Source: Nocardioides sp. W7 | Lineage (GTDB): Bacteria > Actinomycetota > Actinomycetes > Propionibacteriales > Nocardioidaceae | DNA: 64,000 bases | Assembly (NCBI RefSeq): GCF_022919075.1 | Contig: NZ_CP095078.1 | Span: 3,534,001 to 3,598,000, forward strand | Direction: 5' to 3' | Shown here: piece after piece, positions 1 to 11,449 of the stretch | Position numbering within the stretch: the first letter of the stretch is position 1 | Layout of the letters: the number at the start of each line of letters is the position of its first letter | The notes under the pieces: model-generated | Told to the model about the DNA's origin: nothing | Seen by the model: the letters and a program-made list of their open reading frames with translations, nothing else | Databases searched by the model: none | Program-made: the position numbers and the translations under genes

Positions 1-2
1 CG

Positions 3-281
3 ATCAACAACTCCGACGTCGCGATCAACGTCGAGTCGTCCGCGCTGCTGCCGCCGTACACCCTGGAGGCGATCGGCAACGTCGGCACCCTCGGCGCCGA
101 CCTGCTCGACACGTCGAGCTTCGCGACCTTCGACGCGCTGCAGGATCGCTACGGCTTTGGCTTCGACATGGACAATGATGACGCGATCGTGCTGGCGGCG
201 GCGCGGGCGAAGCGCCTGCGCAACGCCTCGCTGCCGACGATCGCACCGGACCGACGCACCAACGAGGGGACCACACCGTGA
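3..281 (+). CDS. DUF881 family protein, C-terminal part (5' end outside window)
   Basis: The frame is open from the window edge to a TGA at 279-281. The visible 92 residues contain the family's C-terminal pattern: a strand ending in INVESSALLPPYTLEAIGN, then GxxxLxxxL. DUF881 proteins are membrane-anchored proteins with a short coiled coil and an extracytoplasmic domain; their biochemical role is not established. The stop overlaps the GTG start of the small basic protein gene, and a second DUF881 gene follows. The DUF881 - small basic protein - DUF881 trio before gcvH matches the M. tuberculosis Rv1823-Rv1825 arrangement. The N-terminus cannot be assessed. Confidence 0.85.
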   Translation: MNNSDVAINVESSALLPPYTLEAIGNVGTLGADLLDTSSFATFDALQDRYGFGFDMDNDDAIVLAAARAKRLRNASLPTIAPDRRTNEGTTP

Positions 282-610
282 TCGCCGCACTCGGGTTGTT
301 CGTGGGAATCGTCCTCGGACTGGTGTTCGAGCCCGACGTGCCCCAGAGCCTGGAGCCGTACCTGCCGATCGCGGTGGTGGCTGCCCTCGACGCGGTCTTC
401 GGCGGCCTGCGCGCCTACCTGGACGGCATCTTCGACGACAAGGTGTTCGTCGTCTCGTTCGTCAGCAACGTCGTCATCGCGGCCTCGATCGTCTACCTCG
501 GCGACCAGCTCGGTGTCGGCGGACAGCTCTCGACCGGCGTCATCGTCGTCCTCGGGATCCGGATCTTCTCCAACGCCGCCGCGATCCGGAGGCACCTGTT
601 CCATGCCTGA
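278..610 (+). CDS. sbp: Small basic protein family (DUF1290) membrane protein
   Basis: The 110-residue product is almost entirely hydrophobic, with about three membrane segments (roughly residues 2-20, 25-45 and 60-85). The motif around residues 30-55 (YLPIAVVAALDAVFGGLRA) is typical of the small basic protein family found between DUF881 genes in actinobacteria and firmicutes. It starts with GTG overlapping the previous stop as GTGA, so it is translationally coupled. Its cellular role is unknown; the constant linkage with DUF881 proteins suggests a common membrane complex, which is inference. Confidence 0.88.
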   Translation: MIAALGLFVGIVLGLVFEPDVPQSLEPYLPIAVVAALDAVFGGLRAYLDGIFDDKVFVVSFVSNVVIAASIVYLGDQLGVGGQLSTGVIVVLGIRIFSNAAAIRRHLFHA

Positions 611-1355
611 GGACCCGACTCCCGTGCCCCTGTCCGGGCGCCAGCGGCTGCTCCGGGCGATGAGCCGGCCCTCCCGTGGGCAGGCCATCGTGGGCGTCCT
701 GCTGGGCGTGCTGGCCTTCGCGGGGATCACCCAGGTCCGCGACACCCAGGTCGACGAGGCCGACTTCGCGGGCTACCGCGAGCAGGACCTGATCGACGTG
801 CTCACCGGGCTGGCCGGTACCAGCCAGCGGGCCGAGGCCGAGATCTCGCGCCTCGAGGACACCCGCGACGACCTGCTCTCCGACTCCGACCGCCGTCAGG
901 CGGCGCTGAGCCAGGCCCGCACGGAGGCCGAGACCCTGCGGATCCTGGCCGGCCAGGTGCCGGTCACCGGACCCGGGCTGCGGATCACGATCAAGGAGGT
1001 CACCTCGCAGGTCAGCGCGGAGACCCTGCTCGACATGGTGCAGGAGCTGCGCACCGGCAGTGCCGAGGCGATCCAGGTCAACGGCCGGGTCCGGCTGATC
1101 GCCCAGAGCTCGTTCTCCGAGGGTGACGGGGGCGTCATCATCGACGGCCAGCAGCTCGAGCCGCCGTACGTCTTCGACGTCATCGGCGACCCGCACAGCC
1201 TGGAGGGTGCGCTCACCTTCCCGCTCGGCCCGCGCTACCAGGTCGAGACGGTCGACGGCGGCCGGCTCACCTTCAAGGACGACGGGCCGCTGGAGATCAC
1301 CGCGGTCCGCGACCCCGAGGATCCGGTGTACGCCCAGCAAGCCTCCGGGCAGTAA
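603..1355 (+). CDS. DUF881 family membrane-anchored protein
   Basis: 250 residues. After a basic N-terminus there is one membrane segment (about residues 27-45), a heptad-like stretch (about 60-110) that should form a coiled coil, then the DUF881 domain with VTGPGLRITI near residue 120. The ATG at 603 overlaps the previous stop by eight bases; an upstream in-frame ATG at 513 lies deep inside the preceding gene and would give a low-complexity Ser/Pro leader, so it was rejected. It ends 51 bases before gcvH. Function is not known beyond family membership. Confidence 0.88.
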   Translation: MPEDPTPVPLSGRQRLLRAMSRPSRGQAIVGVLLGVLAFAGITQVRDTQVDEADFAGYREQDLIDVLTGLAGTSQRAEAEISRLEDTRDDLLSDSDRRQAALSQARTEAETLRILAGQVPVTGPGLRITIKEVTSQVSAETLLDMVQELRTGSAEAIQVNGRVRLIAQSSFSEGDGGVIIDGQQLEPPYVFDVIGDPHSLEGALTFPLGPRYQVETVDGGRLTFKDDGPLEITAVRDPEDPVYAQQASGQ

Positions 1356-1406
1356 CCTGCCGGGGCAGCACCGCACCACCCGACCGCTCGCACCAGAGGA
1401 GACATC

Positions 1407-1793
1407 TTGTACCCCGACGACCTTCAGTACACCTCCGAGCACGAGTGGCTGCGGTCTCCCGGTGAGCAGGAGGGCTCGGTCCGGGTCGGTATCACCCACT
1501 TCGCCCAGGACGCACTCGGCGACATCGTCTACGTGTCGCTCCCCGAGGTCGGCGACACCATCGAGGCCGGCAGCACCTGCGGCGAGCTGGAGTCGACGAA
1601 GTCGGTGAGTGATGTCTACGCGCCGGTCACCGGCGAGGTCGTCGCCCGCAACGAGACACTGGACGCGACGCCGGAGCTGGTCAACAACGACCCGTACGCC
1701 GCCGGCTGGCTCTTCGAAGTGGTCCCCTCGGACCCCACGCAGCTCGACGAGCTGATGGGCGCGGTGGAGTACGTCGCGTCCCTGGACGCCTGA
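1407..1793 (+). CDS. gcvH: Glycine cleavage system H protein (lipoyl carrier)
   Basis: H protein carries the aminomethyl group from the P to the T protein on a lipoyl-lysine arm in the cytoplasmic glycine cleavage complex. The 128-residue length is normal. The lipoylation motif GELESTKSVSDVYAP places the modified lysine at residue 65, as in E. coli numbering. The start is a TTG preceded by GAGGA at 1396-1400; no ATG or GTG gives the expected N-terminus YPDDLQYTSEHEW. gcvP lies 3 kb downstream in the same orientation; no gcvT is present in the window, so the T protein must be encoded elsewhere. Confidence 0.97.
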   Translation: MYPDDLQYTSEHEWLRSPGEQEGSVRVGITHFAQDALGDIVYVSLPEVGDTIEAGSTCGELESTKSVSDVYAPVTGEVVARNETLDATPELVNNDPYAAGWLFEVVPSDPTQLDELMGAVEYVASLDA

Positions 1794-1920
1794 GCCCGGT
1801 TCGGCTTGAGCCGCGGGCCGGGGCTGATAGGTTCGGACAACCGTCAACCTCAGCCCGGCCTTGAGGGTTCTGCCTTGAGGGACCTGGGGTATCGATAAGC
1901 CCGACTTCGGAGGATGACCG

Positions 1921-2457
1921 ATGCCGTTCTGCACAGCGTGTGGCAGGCAGAACCCCGACGACGCCCGATTCTGCTCCCAGTGCGGCACCCGCCTGCTGAG
2001 CGCGGACCCGGCGCCCGCCACCGACGACACCACGGTCGGTGAGCCCGTGGGTGAGTCGACGGCGACGATCCAGATCGGCGTGGGTGACAAGGCCGAGACC
2101 TCCGACCGTCAGCTCAACCCGGTCGACGCCGCGGCGGTCGACGCCCTACCCACCGGCCACGCGCTCCTGGTGGTGCAGCGCGGCCCGGGCTCCGGCAGCC
2201 GGTTCCTGCTCGACGCCGACGTCGTGAAGGCCGGCCGGCACCCCGACAGCGAGATCTTCCTCGACGACGTGACCGTCTCCCGCCGGCATGCCGAGTTCAC
2301 CCGGGACGGCGCGTCCTTCACGGTGAGCGACGTCGGCAGCCTCAACGGCACCTACGTCAACCGCGACCGGATCGACCACGTGCAGCTGACCGACGGCGAC
2401 GAGGTGCAGATCGGCAAGTACCGGCTGGTGTTCTTCTCCGGGCACGAGAGCGTCTGA
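1921..2457 (+). CDS. garA: Zinc-ribbon and FHA domain protein, GarA/OdhI type
   Basis: 178 residues. The N-terminus carries a CxxC...CxxC zinc ribbon (Cys4, 7, 18, 21), then a flexible acidic linker with a Thr-rich stretch, then a forkhead-associated domain with GRH near residue 104, SRRHAEF near 120 and SLNGTYV near 143. GarA/OdhI proteins are phosphorylated by Ser/Thr kinases on an N-terminal threonine and then fold back on their own FHA domain, releasing 2-oxoglutarate-using enzymes. The position between gcvH and a MerR gene matches Rv1827. The classical ETT phosphosite is not obvious here; the TAT stretch near residues 43-45 is a candidate. The zinc ribbon is an addition relative to mycobacterial GarA. 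Confidence 0.85.
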   Translation: MPFCTACGRQNPDDARFCSQCGTRLLSADPAPATDDTTVGEPVGESTATIQIGVGDKAETSDRQLNPVDAAAVDALPTGHALLVVQRGPGSGSRFLLDADVVKAGRHPDSEIFLDDVTVSRRHAEFTRDGASFTVSDVGSLNGTYVNRDRIDHVQLTDGDEVQIGKYRLVFFSGHESV

Positions 2458-2461
2458 CCCG

Positions 2462-3211
2462 ATGGCCGTGACGCAGCCCGCGGGCGCCGCGTCCGGGGCG
2501 TCTCGGGGGCGGATGAACATCGGGGAGGTCCTCGACCTCCTGCGCCCGGACTACCCGGGCATCACGATCCCCAAGATCCGGTTCCTGGAGGACAAGGGTC
2601 TGATCAAGCCCGACCGCACCCCGTCGGGCTACCGCAAGTTCGCGGCCGAGGACATCGAGCGGTTGCGATACGTGCTGCGCATGCAGCGTGACCACTACCT
2701 CCCGCTGAAGGTCATCGGGGAGCACCTCGACGCCATCGACCGCGGACTCGAGCCGCCGCCGATCGACGCCGTCGTACCGACCGTGCCCCAGGTGGCGCTC
2801 GCCGCCGACGGGCTGCCGTCGCCGGAGTCGTTCCGGCGCTCCGACCAGCTGCGGCTGTCCCGGCGCGAGCTGGTCAAGATCGCGGAGATCTCCGAGGACC
2901 TGCTCGACCAGCTGGAGCAGTTCGGGCTGATCACGCCGCGCCTGGGCACCGGCCACTACGACACCGACTGCCTGGTGATCGCCCGGACGGCCCGCGAGCT
3001 CGCCGACTTCGGCTTCGAGCCACGCCACCTGCGCGCCTTCAAGACCGCCGCGGACCGTGAGGTCGGCCTGGTCGAGCAGGTCGTCGCCCCGCACAAGCGC
3101 GGTCGCGACGCCGGGGCCAAGGCCCGTGCGGAGGAGGCGGTCAGCGAGATCGCCGCGCTGTCCGTGCGGCTGCACGCGACCCTGGTCAAGGCCGGTCTGC
3201 GGTCGTCGTAG
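2462..3211 (+). CDS. ftsR: MerR family transcriptional regulator, FtsR/Rv1828 type
   Basis: 249 residues. The winged helix (about residues 17-90) contains the MerR hallmark IRFLEDKGLIKPDRTPSGYR, followed by a second helical region around residues 130-200. It belongs to the actinobacterial subgroup without an effector-binding cysteine cluster; the Corynebacterium member FtsR activates ftsZ expression. The ATG at 2462 lies four bases after the FHA gene stop; an internal ATG at 2513, directly before NIGEVLDLL, is the alternative start. Symbol assigned by synteny and family, not by alignment. Confidence 0.82.
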   Translation: MAVTQPAGAASGASRGRMNIGEVLDLLRPDYPGITIPKIRFLEDKGLIKPDRTPSGYRKFAAEDIERLRYVLRMQRDHYLPLKVIGEHLDAIDRGLEPPPIDAVVPTVPQVALAADGLPSPESFRRSDQLRLSRRELVKIAEISEDLLDQLEQFGLITPRLGTGHYDTDCLVIARTARELADFGFEPRHLRAFKTAADREVGLVEQVVAPHKRGRDAGAKARAEEAVSEIAALSVRLHATLVKAGLRSS

Positions 3212-3252
3212 GGCCACCTGGACCCCGCAGCGGGCCGGAGTAGGGTGGCGAC

Positions 3253-3720
3253 GTGCGCGAAGTCGATGTCATGGGTGTCCGGGTTGAGATGCCGTCGAAC
3301 CAGCCCATCGTGCTGTTGCGGGAGGTCTCGGGGGAGCGTTACCTGCCGATCTGGATCGGGGCCGTCGAGGCGACCGCGATCGCCTTCGCCCAGCAGGGCG
3401 TGGTGCCGCCGCGACCGCTGACCCACGACCTGATGAAGGACGTGCTGGAGGCGACCGGCAACGAGCTGACCGAGGTCCGGATCACCGACGTCAAGGACGG
3501 GGTCTTCTTCGCGACCCTGGTCTTCGGCTCGGGAGCCGAGGTGAGCGCCCGCCCGTCGGACTCGATCGCGTTGGCCCTGCGCACCGGCACCCGGATCGTG
3601 TGCGCCGAGGAGGTGCTCGACGAGGCCGGCCTCGCGGTGCCGGCCGAGCAGGAGGACGAGGTCGAGAAGTTCCGCGAGTTCCTCGACCAGGTCACGCCGG
3701 AGGACTTCGAGGCCCAGTGA
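3253..3720 (+). CDS. Bifunctional nuclease domain protein (DUF151)
   Basis: 155 residues covering one bifunctional-nuclease (DUF151) domain, recognisable by YLPIWIGAVEATAIA near residue 35 and RPLTHDLMKDVLE near 57. The family includes proteins with reported RNase and DNase activity, but the role of the stand-alone bacterial version is unclear. GTG start at 3253; the sequence before it (TAGGGTGGCGAC) gives no strong ribosome binding site and looks leaderless. It lies between two MerR genes exactly as Rv1829 does between Rv1828 and Rv1830. Confidence 0.9.
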   Translation: MREVDVMGVRVEMPSNQPIVLLREVSGERYLPIWIGAVEATAIAFAQQGVVPPRPLTHDLMKDVLEATGNELTEVRITDVKDGVFFATLVFGSGAEVSARPSDSIALALRTGTRIVCAEEVLDEAGLAVPAEQEDEVEKFREFLDQVTPEDFEAQ

Positions 3721-3782
3721 GGACGACTCTCACCCTCAAGTAGAGGTTGATAGTTGATGGTGGCGACACGCCGCGCACCTCT

Positions 3783-3811
3783 TTGACCGCCCTCCCGCTG
3801 GGGCTTACCTT
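3783..3811 (+). promoter_or_regulatory. Predicted sigma-70-type promoter of the second MerR gene
   Basis: TTGACC at 3783-3788 and TACCTT at 3806-3811 are separated by exactly 17 bases, a good match to the housekeeping promoter. The predicted transcript would start about 100 bases before the GTG at 3917. An imperfect inverted repeat, CCTC-AAGTA-GAGG, lies about 40 bases upstream at 3738-3750 and could be an operator for one of the MerR proteins. Confidence 0.6.
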
Positions 3812-3916
3812 GAACTGTCTCTGTTGTAACTCCACCGCTGTGCTTGCGTCCCGTGCGCCGCACCGGACCTTCCCCCGGAAGTTACGTGCAAACGGAGTAG
3901 ACCCCCGGAGGACCGT

Positions 3917-4510
3917 GTGAACGAGCACGAGCAGGAGCTGAACACCGAGGCGGCCGCGGCCGCGTCGGTCGCCGACGAGCAAGGGCTCCTCTTCACCGAC
4001 GACGTCTCGCCGTTGCCCAGCGACACCGGCTACCGCGGTCCGACCGCGTGCGCCGCCGCCGGCATCACCTACCGCCAGCTCGACTACTGGGCGCGCACCG
4101 ACCTGATCCAGCCGACGGTCCGGGGCGCGAAGGGATCCGGGTCGCAGCGGCTCTACTCCTTCCAGGACATCCTGCTGCTGAAGGTCGTCAAGCGGCTTCT
4201 CGACGCCGGCATCTCGCTGCAGCAGATCCGCACCGCCGTGCAGCACCTGCGTGAGCGCGGCACCGAGGACCTGACCCGGGTCACGCTGATGAGCGACGGC
4301 GCCTCGGTCTACGAGTGCACCAGCAACGACGAGGTCATCGACCTGCTCCAGGGCGGCCAGGGTGTCTTCGGTATCGCCATCGGCGGCGTGTGGCGCGAGA
4401 TCGAGGGCACGCTCGCCGAGCTGCCCAGCGAGCGCACCGCCGACCCGGCGCCTGCCCCGAGCGCCAGCGACGAGCTCGCAGCGCGGCGAGCGGCCCGCAA
4501 CGCCGGGTAG
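3917..4510 (+). CDS. MerR family transcriptional regulator, Rv1830 type
   Basis: 197 residues. Residues about 35-105 form the winged helix, with [20 protein letters not shown] and the wing [16 protein letters not shown], followed by a helix [18 protein letters not shown] and an acidic Ala-rich C-terminus. This is the small actinobacterial MerR regulator that sits between the DUF151 gene and gcvP. GTG start at 3917 with GGAGGA at about -10. It is followed by a strong terminator. Its targets are not visible from sequence; linkage suggests autoregulation or control of the block. Confidence 0.85.
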   Translation: MNEHEQELNTEAAAAASVADEQGLLFTDDVSPLPSDTGYRGPTACAAAGITYRQLDYWARTDLIQPTVRGAKGSGSQRLYSFQDILLLKVVKRLLDAGISLQQIRTAVQHLRERGTEDLTRVTLMSDGASVYECTSNDEVIDLLQGGQGVFGIAIGGVWREIEGTLAELPSERTADPAPAPSASDELAARRAARNAG

Positions 4511-4532
4511 TCCGCACCGATCGACTCGCGAG

Positions 4533-4564
4533 CGGCCCGCCACCCCCTGAGGGGTGGCGGGCCG
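4533..4564 (+). terminator. Strong hairpin terminator after the MerR gene
   Basis: CGGCCCGCCACCCC at 4533-4546 pairs perfectly over 14 bases with 4551-4564 around a CTGA loop. It lies 22 bases after the MerR stop and before the glycine riboswitch, so gcvP is expected to have its own promoter in 4565-4600. There is no long T run, as is common for terminators in this GC range. Confidence 0.8.
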
Positions 4565-4602
4565 TTCGCCTGCCGGCTGGTAGATTCGGCGGCGCTGACC
4601 AT

Positions 4603-4770
4603 CCCGCGCGGGAGAGTCCTCGACCGGTTCGCCGGGCGGGGCGCCGAAGGGGCAATTCCTCCCCGGAACCTCTCAGGCCACCGGACCGCGTGGAGCAGGC
4701 GACTCTGGAGGAGCGACGGCGCTCCGACAGAGGGGGAGGCCGATCGACCCATTTCTGGATTCGAGGAGCC
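4603..4770 (+). promoter_or_regulatory. Glycine riboswitch upstream of gcvP
   Basis: The sequence shows the conserved glycine aptamer signature in order: GCGGGAGAGTCC-like start (about 4606-4618), GCGCCGAAGGGGCAA (4641-4655), CCCCGGAACCTCTCAGGC (4661-4678) and GGACCG (4683-4688). GACTCTGGAG follows at 4701-4710, then a GGAGCGACGGCGCTCC hairpin and GGGGGAGGCC. A second full aptamer core (GCCGAAGG and CTCTCAGG again) is absent, so this looks like a single aptamer with a degenerate 3' partner. Glycine binding normally turns gcv expression on. The gcvP ribosome binding site GAGGAG lies just inside the 3' end. Confidence 0.9.
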
Positions 4771-4773
4771 CCT

Positions 4774-7665
<2,892 letters not shown>

Positions 7666-7742
7666 GTCACGTCGCGGCGCGCGGGCTGACGTCGTACGCC
7701 GTGGCGGTCCGGGCCGTCTGACGTCCCGGCGGCCGGACGGAG

Positions 7743-8258
7743 TCAGGCGTCTCGCCTGGTGACCGTGAGGTCGTAGAAGAACGCGGTCTCACAGGTCAGT
7801 GGGGTCTGCTGCCTGCGGTAGCGGAGCACCAGGTCGTTGCGCAGCCGGCGGTGGAAGCCGTCGGAGACGACGTGCTGGCCGGCGTCGTCGAGCTCCTCGT
7901 GGACGGCGATGCGCGGGCCCACGCGCCGGGCCGGGCCGGTGATGCGCGCGCGCAGGCCGTCGACCCGGACCCGAGCGTCGACCGTCCGGCCGGTCCACAG
8001 GCCGGCCTCGGTGTGCCGGCTGCCCGCCGCGCCGCCGCGCTTCGGGTCACCGACGACGACGCTGACGACGTTGCCGTAGGCACTGTTCTCGTAGACGCTC
8101 GCGTGGACCTGCTGGCCGCGGAGGGTGCCGGAGCACTCGAGGACGACGCCGCGCTCCCGGGTGGTCTCGGCGGCGGCCGTGGCCGGCGAGGCGAGGACCG
8201 GGCCGGCGATCCCGATCAGGGTCGCGATGGTCAGGGCGAGGCGGGTGGTGATGTGCAT
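7743..8258 (-). CDS. Secreted protein of unknown function
   Basis: 171 residues with a clear Sec signal peptide: basic MHITTR, a hydrophobic run to about residue 22, then ASPATAAAE as likely signal peptidase I site. The mature part contains two cysteines (in VLECSG and LTCETA) that could form a disulfide joining its ends. I recognise no family. It converges with gcvP and is followed upstream by tldE on the same strand, about 100 bases away. No catalytic motif is visible. Confidence 0.7.
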   Translation of the reverse strand: MHITTRLALTIATLIGIAGPVLASPATAAAETTRERGVVLECSGTLRGQQVHASVYENSAYGNVVSVVVGDPKRGGAAGSRHTEAGLWTGRTVDARVRVDGLRARITGPARRVGPRIAVHEELDDAGQHVVSDGFHRRLRNDLVLRYRRQQTPLTCETAFFYDLTVTRRDA

Positions 8259-8357
8259 GGTGGTGCTCCTGCTGCTGATCGTGCTCGGTCGTGGTTGTCG
8301 GGAGGGATACGCTCCTGCCCGGCTCCCGGTTGCACCACCGCGGCCATCGGTTCTCGG

Positions 8358-9749
8358 CTACTGGGCCTGCGAGACGCTCGACATGTTGAAGTCCGGCACC
8401 CGCAGCGCCGGGGTGGCGGTGCGGGAGAAGTAGTCGTCGCCCCACTCCCGGCTGAAGCTCGGCACCGTCGCGGAGGCGTGGGTGAACCGGTTGAGCAGGT
8501 CGACCGGGCTCTCGTTGAACCGGAAGTTGTTGACGGATCCCGTGATCTCGCCGTTCTCGACCAGGTACACGCCGTCGCGGGTCAGGCCCGTCAGCAACAG
8601 GGTCTGCGGATCGACCTCGCGGATGTACCACAGGCAGGTCAGGAGCAGGCCGCGCTCGGTGCCCGCGACCAGGTCCTCGACGCTGCCGCCGGCGCCGTCG
8701 ACCGAGAGCACCAGGTTGTCGACCGCCGGGGTCACCGGCTGGCTCGTCATGGCGGCCGAGTGCCGGGTCTGCAGCAGCGAGGTCAGCTCGCCGTCGCGGA
8801 TCCAGTCGGTCCGCTCCAGCGGCAGACCGTTGTCGAAGACGCTCGACTCGTTGCCGGACCGGGAGGCCACGACGAACGGCGCGCACTCCAGACCGGGGTA
8901 CGCCGGGTCGGAGAACAGGTCGACGCCGGGACGGGCGATCCGCTCGCCGATCCGGGTGCCGCCGCCCCGGCGGCTGTAGACCGACTGGCCCTCCCAGGCC
9001 ACGCGGGCGCCGGCGTACCAGTAGGCGTCGATCATCAGGTCGGCGACCGCGGTCGGCGGCAGGATCGTGTCGTAGCGGCCGGCGGGCAGCGCGACCTGGC
9101 GGGCGCCCCAGCCGAGCCGCTGCTCGAGCGCGGCGTCCATGGTCAGCGCGTCGACGTCGGTGAAGTCCCGGGTGGCACCGCCCACCCAGGCGCTCTGGGT
9201 GAGGTCGGCGGTCTTGCCGGTGCAGCCGTAGTGGCCGGTCGGCTGGACGTGGCGCAGCCGCAGGCCCGTGGTCGAGCCGAGGTACATCGTGGTGACCTCG
9301 TGGTTGACGAAGCCGTAGAGCACCCGGTCGGCGGCGGTGGCCCGGCCGAACGCCTCGCCCAGCGCGGGCGCGAACGCGTCGTACACGTGCACGTCGGTGG
9401 GGACCGACTCCTCGGCCCACGTGGGGGAGACCCGGTCGCGGGGCAGGTCGGCGGCGTCCTCGGCGGGGGTGCCGGCCCGGGCGGCCGCATCGGCGGCCTC
9501 CACGAGCGCGGTCACCTGGGCCTGGGTCGTCGCGCTTCCGCTGACCGACCCCGTCGACACTCCCGCGGACGTGCGGACGAAGGAGATGACCGTGACCGTC
9601 ACGCCGTGCATCACGCCGTTGGTCGTCAGGGTGTTGTTGGCCCAGCGCAGGTTGGCGCCGGTCTTGTCGTGCACGAGTACGACGCAGTCGTCGGCGATGC
9701 TGGTCGCCACGGCGTGCTCGACGAAGGACTGCGGGGACAGGGTGCTCAT
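8358..9749 (-). CDS. tldE: TldE/PmbA-type metalloprotease subunit
   Basis: 463 residues, normal for TldE. In E. coli TldD and TldE form a complex that degrades unfolded peptides and matures small peptides such as microcin B17. TldE-type proteins lack the HExxxH active site of TldD, and none is seen here. The ATG at 9749 overlaps the tldD stop by one base (TGATG), so the pair is translationally coupled; the large upstream open frame on this strand runs through tldD in another frame and is not the start. Confidence 0.9.
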   Translation of the reverse strand: MSTLSPQSFVEHAVATSIADDCVVLVHDKTGANLRWANNTLTTNGVMHGVTVTVISFVRTSAGVSTGSVSGSATTQAQVTALVEAADAAARAGTPAEDAADLPRDRVSPTWAEESVPTDVHVYDAFAPALGEAFGRATAADRVLYGFVNHEVTTMYLGSTTGLRLRHVQPTGHYGCTGKTADLTQSAWVGGATRDFTDVDALTMDAALEQRLGWGARQVALPAGRYDTILPPTAVADLMIDAYWYAGARVAWEGQSVYSRRGGGTRIGERIARPGVDLFSDPAYPGLECAPFVVASRSGNESSVFDNGLPLERTDWIRDGELTSLLQTRHSAAMTSQPVTPAVDNLVLSVDGAGGSVEDLVAGTERGLLLTCLWYIREVDPQTLLLTGLTRDGVYLVENGEITGSVNNFRFNESPVDLLNRFTHASATVPSFSREWGDDYFSRTATPALRVPDFNMSSVSQAQ

Positions 9750-11287
9750 CAGTGGCCCGCCTCGTCGGTGGTGTTGAGGATGTTGACGCCGCGGAACAGC
9801 GACGTCGGGCAGCCGTGGCTGACGGAGGCGACCTGACCGGGCTGGGCCTTGCCGCAGTTGAACGCGCCCCCCAGCACCCAGGTCTCGGGTCCGCCGACCG
9901 CCTCCAACGAGCCCCAGAACTCGGTGGTGGTCGCCTGGTAGGCGACGTCGCGGACCTGGCCGACCAGCTCGCCGTCCTGGATCTGGTAGAAGCGCTGGGC
10001 GGTGAACTGGAAGTTGAAGCGCTGCATGTCGATCGACCAGCTCTTGTCGCCGACGACGTACAGCCCGCGCTCGACGCGACCGATCAGTTCCTCGGTGCTC
10101 GGCCCGTCGGGTGCCGGCTGGAGGCTGACGTTGGCCATCCGTTGGATGGGGATGTGGCCGGGGGAGTCGGCGTACGCGCAGCCGTTGGAGCGACCATCCG
10201 GGAGATCGGGACCGGCGAGCTCGGGCTTCATCCGGCCCATCGCCCGGTCCAGCTGATAGCCCACCAGGACGCCGTCGCGGACGATGTCCCACGACTGGGT
10301 CTCGACACCCTCGTCGTCGTACCCGACCGTGGCCAGGCCGTGCGGGAGGGTGCGGTCGCCCGTCACGTTCATCACGCCGCTGCCGTAGCGCAGGCTGCCG
10401 AGCTTGTCGTAGGTCGCGAACGAGGTGCCGGCGTAGTTGGCCTCGTAGCCGAGCGCGCGGTCGAGCTCGGTGGCGTGGCCGATGGACTCGTGGATGGTCA
10501 GCCACAGGTTGCTGGGGTGGATCACCAGGTCGTAGCTGCCCGCCTCGACGCTCGGCGCCTTCAGCTTCTCGGCCAGCAGCTCGGGGACCTCGGCGACCTC
10601 GGCGTCCCAGTCCCAGCTGTCCGGAGCGCCGCCGACGACGTACTCCCAGCCGCGGCCGACGGGCGGCGCGATGCTCGACATGGAGTCGAAGGTGTCCGCG
10701 CCGGCGCCCATCGCCTCGAAGCCGGGCTGCATCCGGACCCGCTGCTGGGTGGTGCGGGTGCCGGTCAGGTCGGCGTAGTACTTGTTCTCCTGGACCTGCA
10801 TCAGGTACGCCGACGCGTGGTCCACCGCCGCGCCCACGCGCAGCCGATCGGTCCAGCCGACCAGGACCGCGGCCTTCTCGGCGACCGGGACGTCGAGCGG
10901 GTTGAGGTCGTACGCCGAGACCCAGGTGACGTCGGCGTGCACCGGCTCGGGTGCGAGCTCGACCGGGACCGGGGTCATCTTCGCGGCCACTCGGGCGACG
11001 GCGACGGCGGTCTCGGCGACCCGGACGGCCTCCTCGTCGGTGAGCACGACGCCGGCGGCGAAGCCCCAGGCGCCGCCGTGGAGGACTCGGACCGCGAAGC
11101 CGAGGTCCTCGCGGTCGCTGGCGCTCTGCAGCACCGCGTCTCGCACCGCGAGGTCCTGGTAGCGGACCCGCTCGAAGCGGAAGTCGGCATGACTCGCCCC
11201 GAGCTCCTGGGCCCGCGCCAACGCGGTGTCGCCGAGGCGGCGGTAGGGGAGCGAGAGGAAGCTGGGGTCGACCTGCTGGCCACTCAT
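9749..11287 (-). CDS. tldD: TldD-type metalloprotease catalytic subunit
   Basis: 512 residues. The zinc-binding active site HESIGHATE lies near residue 266, inside LTIHESIGHATELDRALGYE, as in TldD. It pairs with the downstream tldE. The start is the ATG at 11287 giving MSGQQVDPS; the open frame continues upstream through a palindromic repeat (11341-11405), which argues against any longer protein. The tldD/tldE pair is common in actinobacteria; substrates here are unknown. Confidence 0.93.
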   Translation of the reverse strand: MSGQQVDPSFLSLPYRRLGDTALARAQELGASHADFRFERVRYQDLAVRDAVLQSASDREDLGFAVRVLHGGAWGFAAGVVLTDEEAVRVAETAVAVARVAAKMTPVPVELAPEPVHADVTWVSAYDLNPLDVPVAEKAAVLVGWTDRLRVGAAVDHASAYLMQVQENKYYADLTGTRTTQQRVRMQPGFEAMGAGADTFDSMSSIAPPVGRGWEYVVGGAPDSWDWDAEVAEVPELLAEKLKAPSVEAGSYDLVIHPSNLWLTIHESIGHATELDRALGYEANYAGTSFATYDKLGSLRYGSGVMNVTGDRTLPHGLATVGYDDEGVETQSWDIVRDGVLVGYQLDRAMGRMKPELAGPDLPDGRSNGCAYADSPGHIPIQRMANVSLQPAPDGPSTEELIGRVERGLYVVGDKSWSIDMQRFNFQFTAQRFYQIQDGELVGQVRDVAYQATTTEFWGSLEAVGGPETWVLGGAFNCGKAQPGQVASVSHGCPTSLFRGVNILNTTDEAGH

Positions 11288-11340
11288 GTCCGCGAACCTA
11301 CCGGACCAGGGCCAGCGGATTTCGGGGTCGGTGCCCGGCG

Positions 11341-11405
11341 TTGCCGTTTGGTCACCAACGGCACGCTCGGGGTCGCATTTGTTGCGGTTGGTGACCAAAC
11401 GGCAC
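11341..11405. repeat. TTTGGTCACCAA inverted-pair repeat, copy A
   Basis: Left arm TTGCCGTTTGGTCACCAACG starts at 11341; the right arm at 11382-11404 is its reverse complement with one or two changes, separated by about 18 bases. Each arm is itself a short palindrome around GGTCACC. It lies between the 3' end of the cold-shock fusion gene and the tldD start, both minus strand. Three more copies occur in this window, at 24443, 53494 and 55717. Confidence 0.9.
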
Positions 11406-11449
11406 GCCTCAGCGGACCCCGGTCGGTCAGCGCCCGGGTCCCGGGTCCC

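Noticed and set aside
4691..4770. A second complete glycine aptamer
   Set aside because: The GCCGAAGG and CTCTCAGG cores are not repeated; only a CTCTGGAG-like remnant and a hairpin are present.
4315..4773. N-terminal extension of gcvP
   Set aside because: The frame is open but crosses the MerR 3' end, a strong terminator and the glycine riboswitch. The TTG at 4774 has a proper ribosome binding site and gives the family N-terminus.
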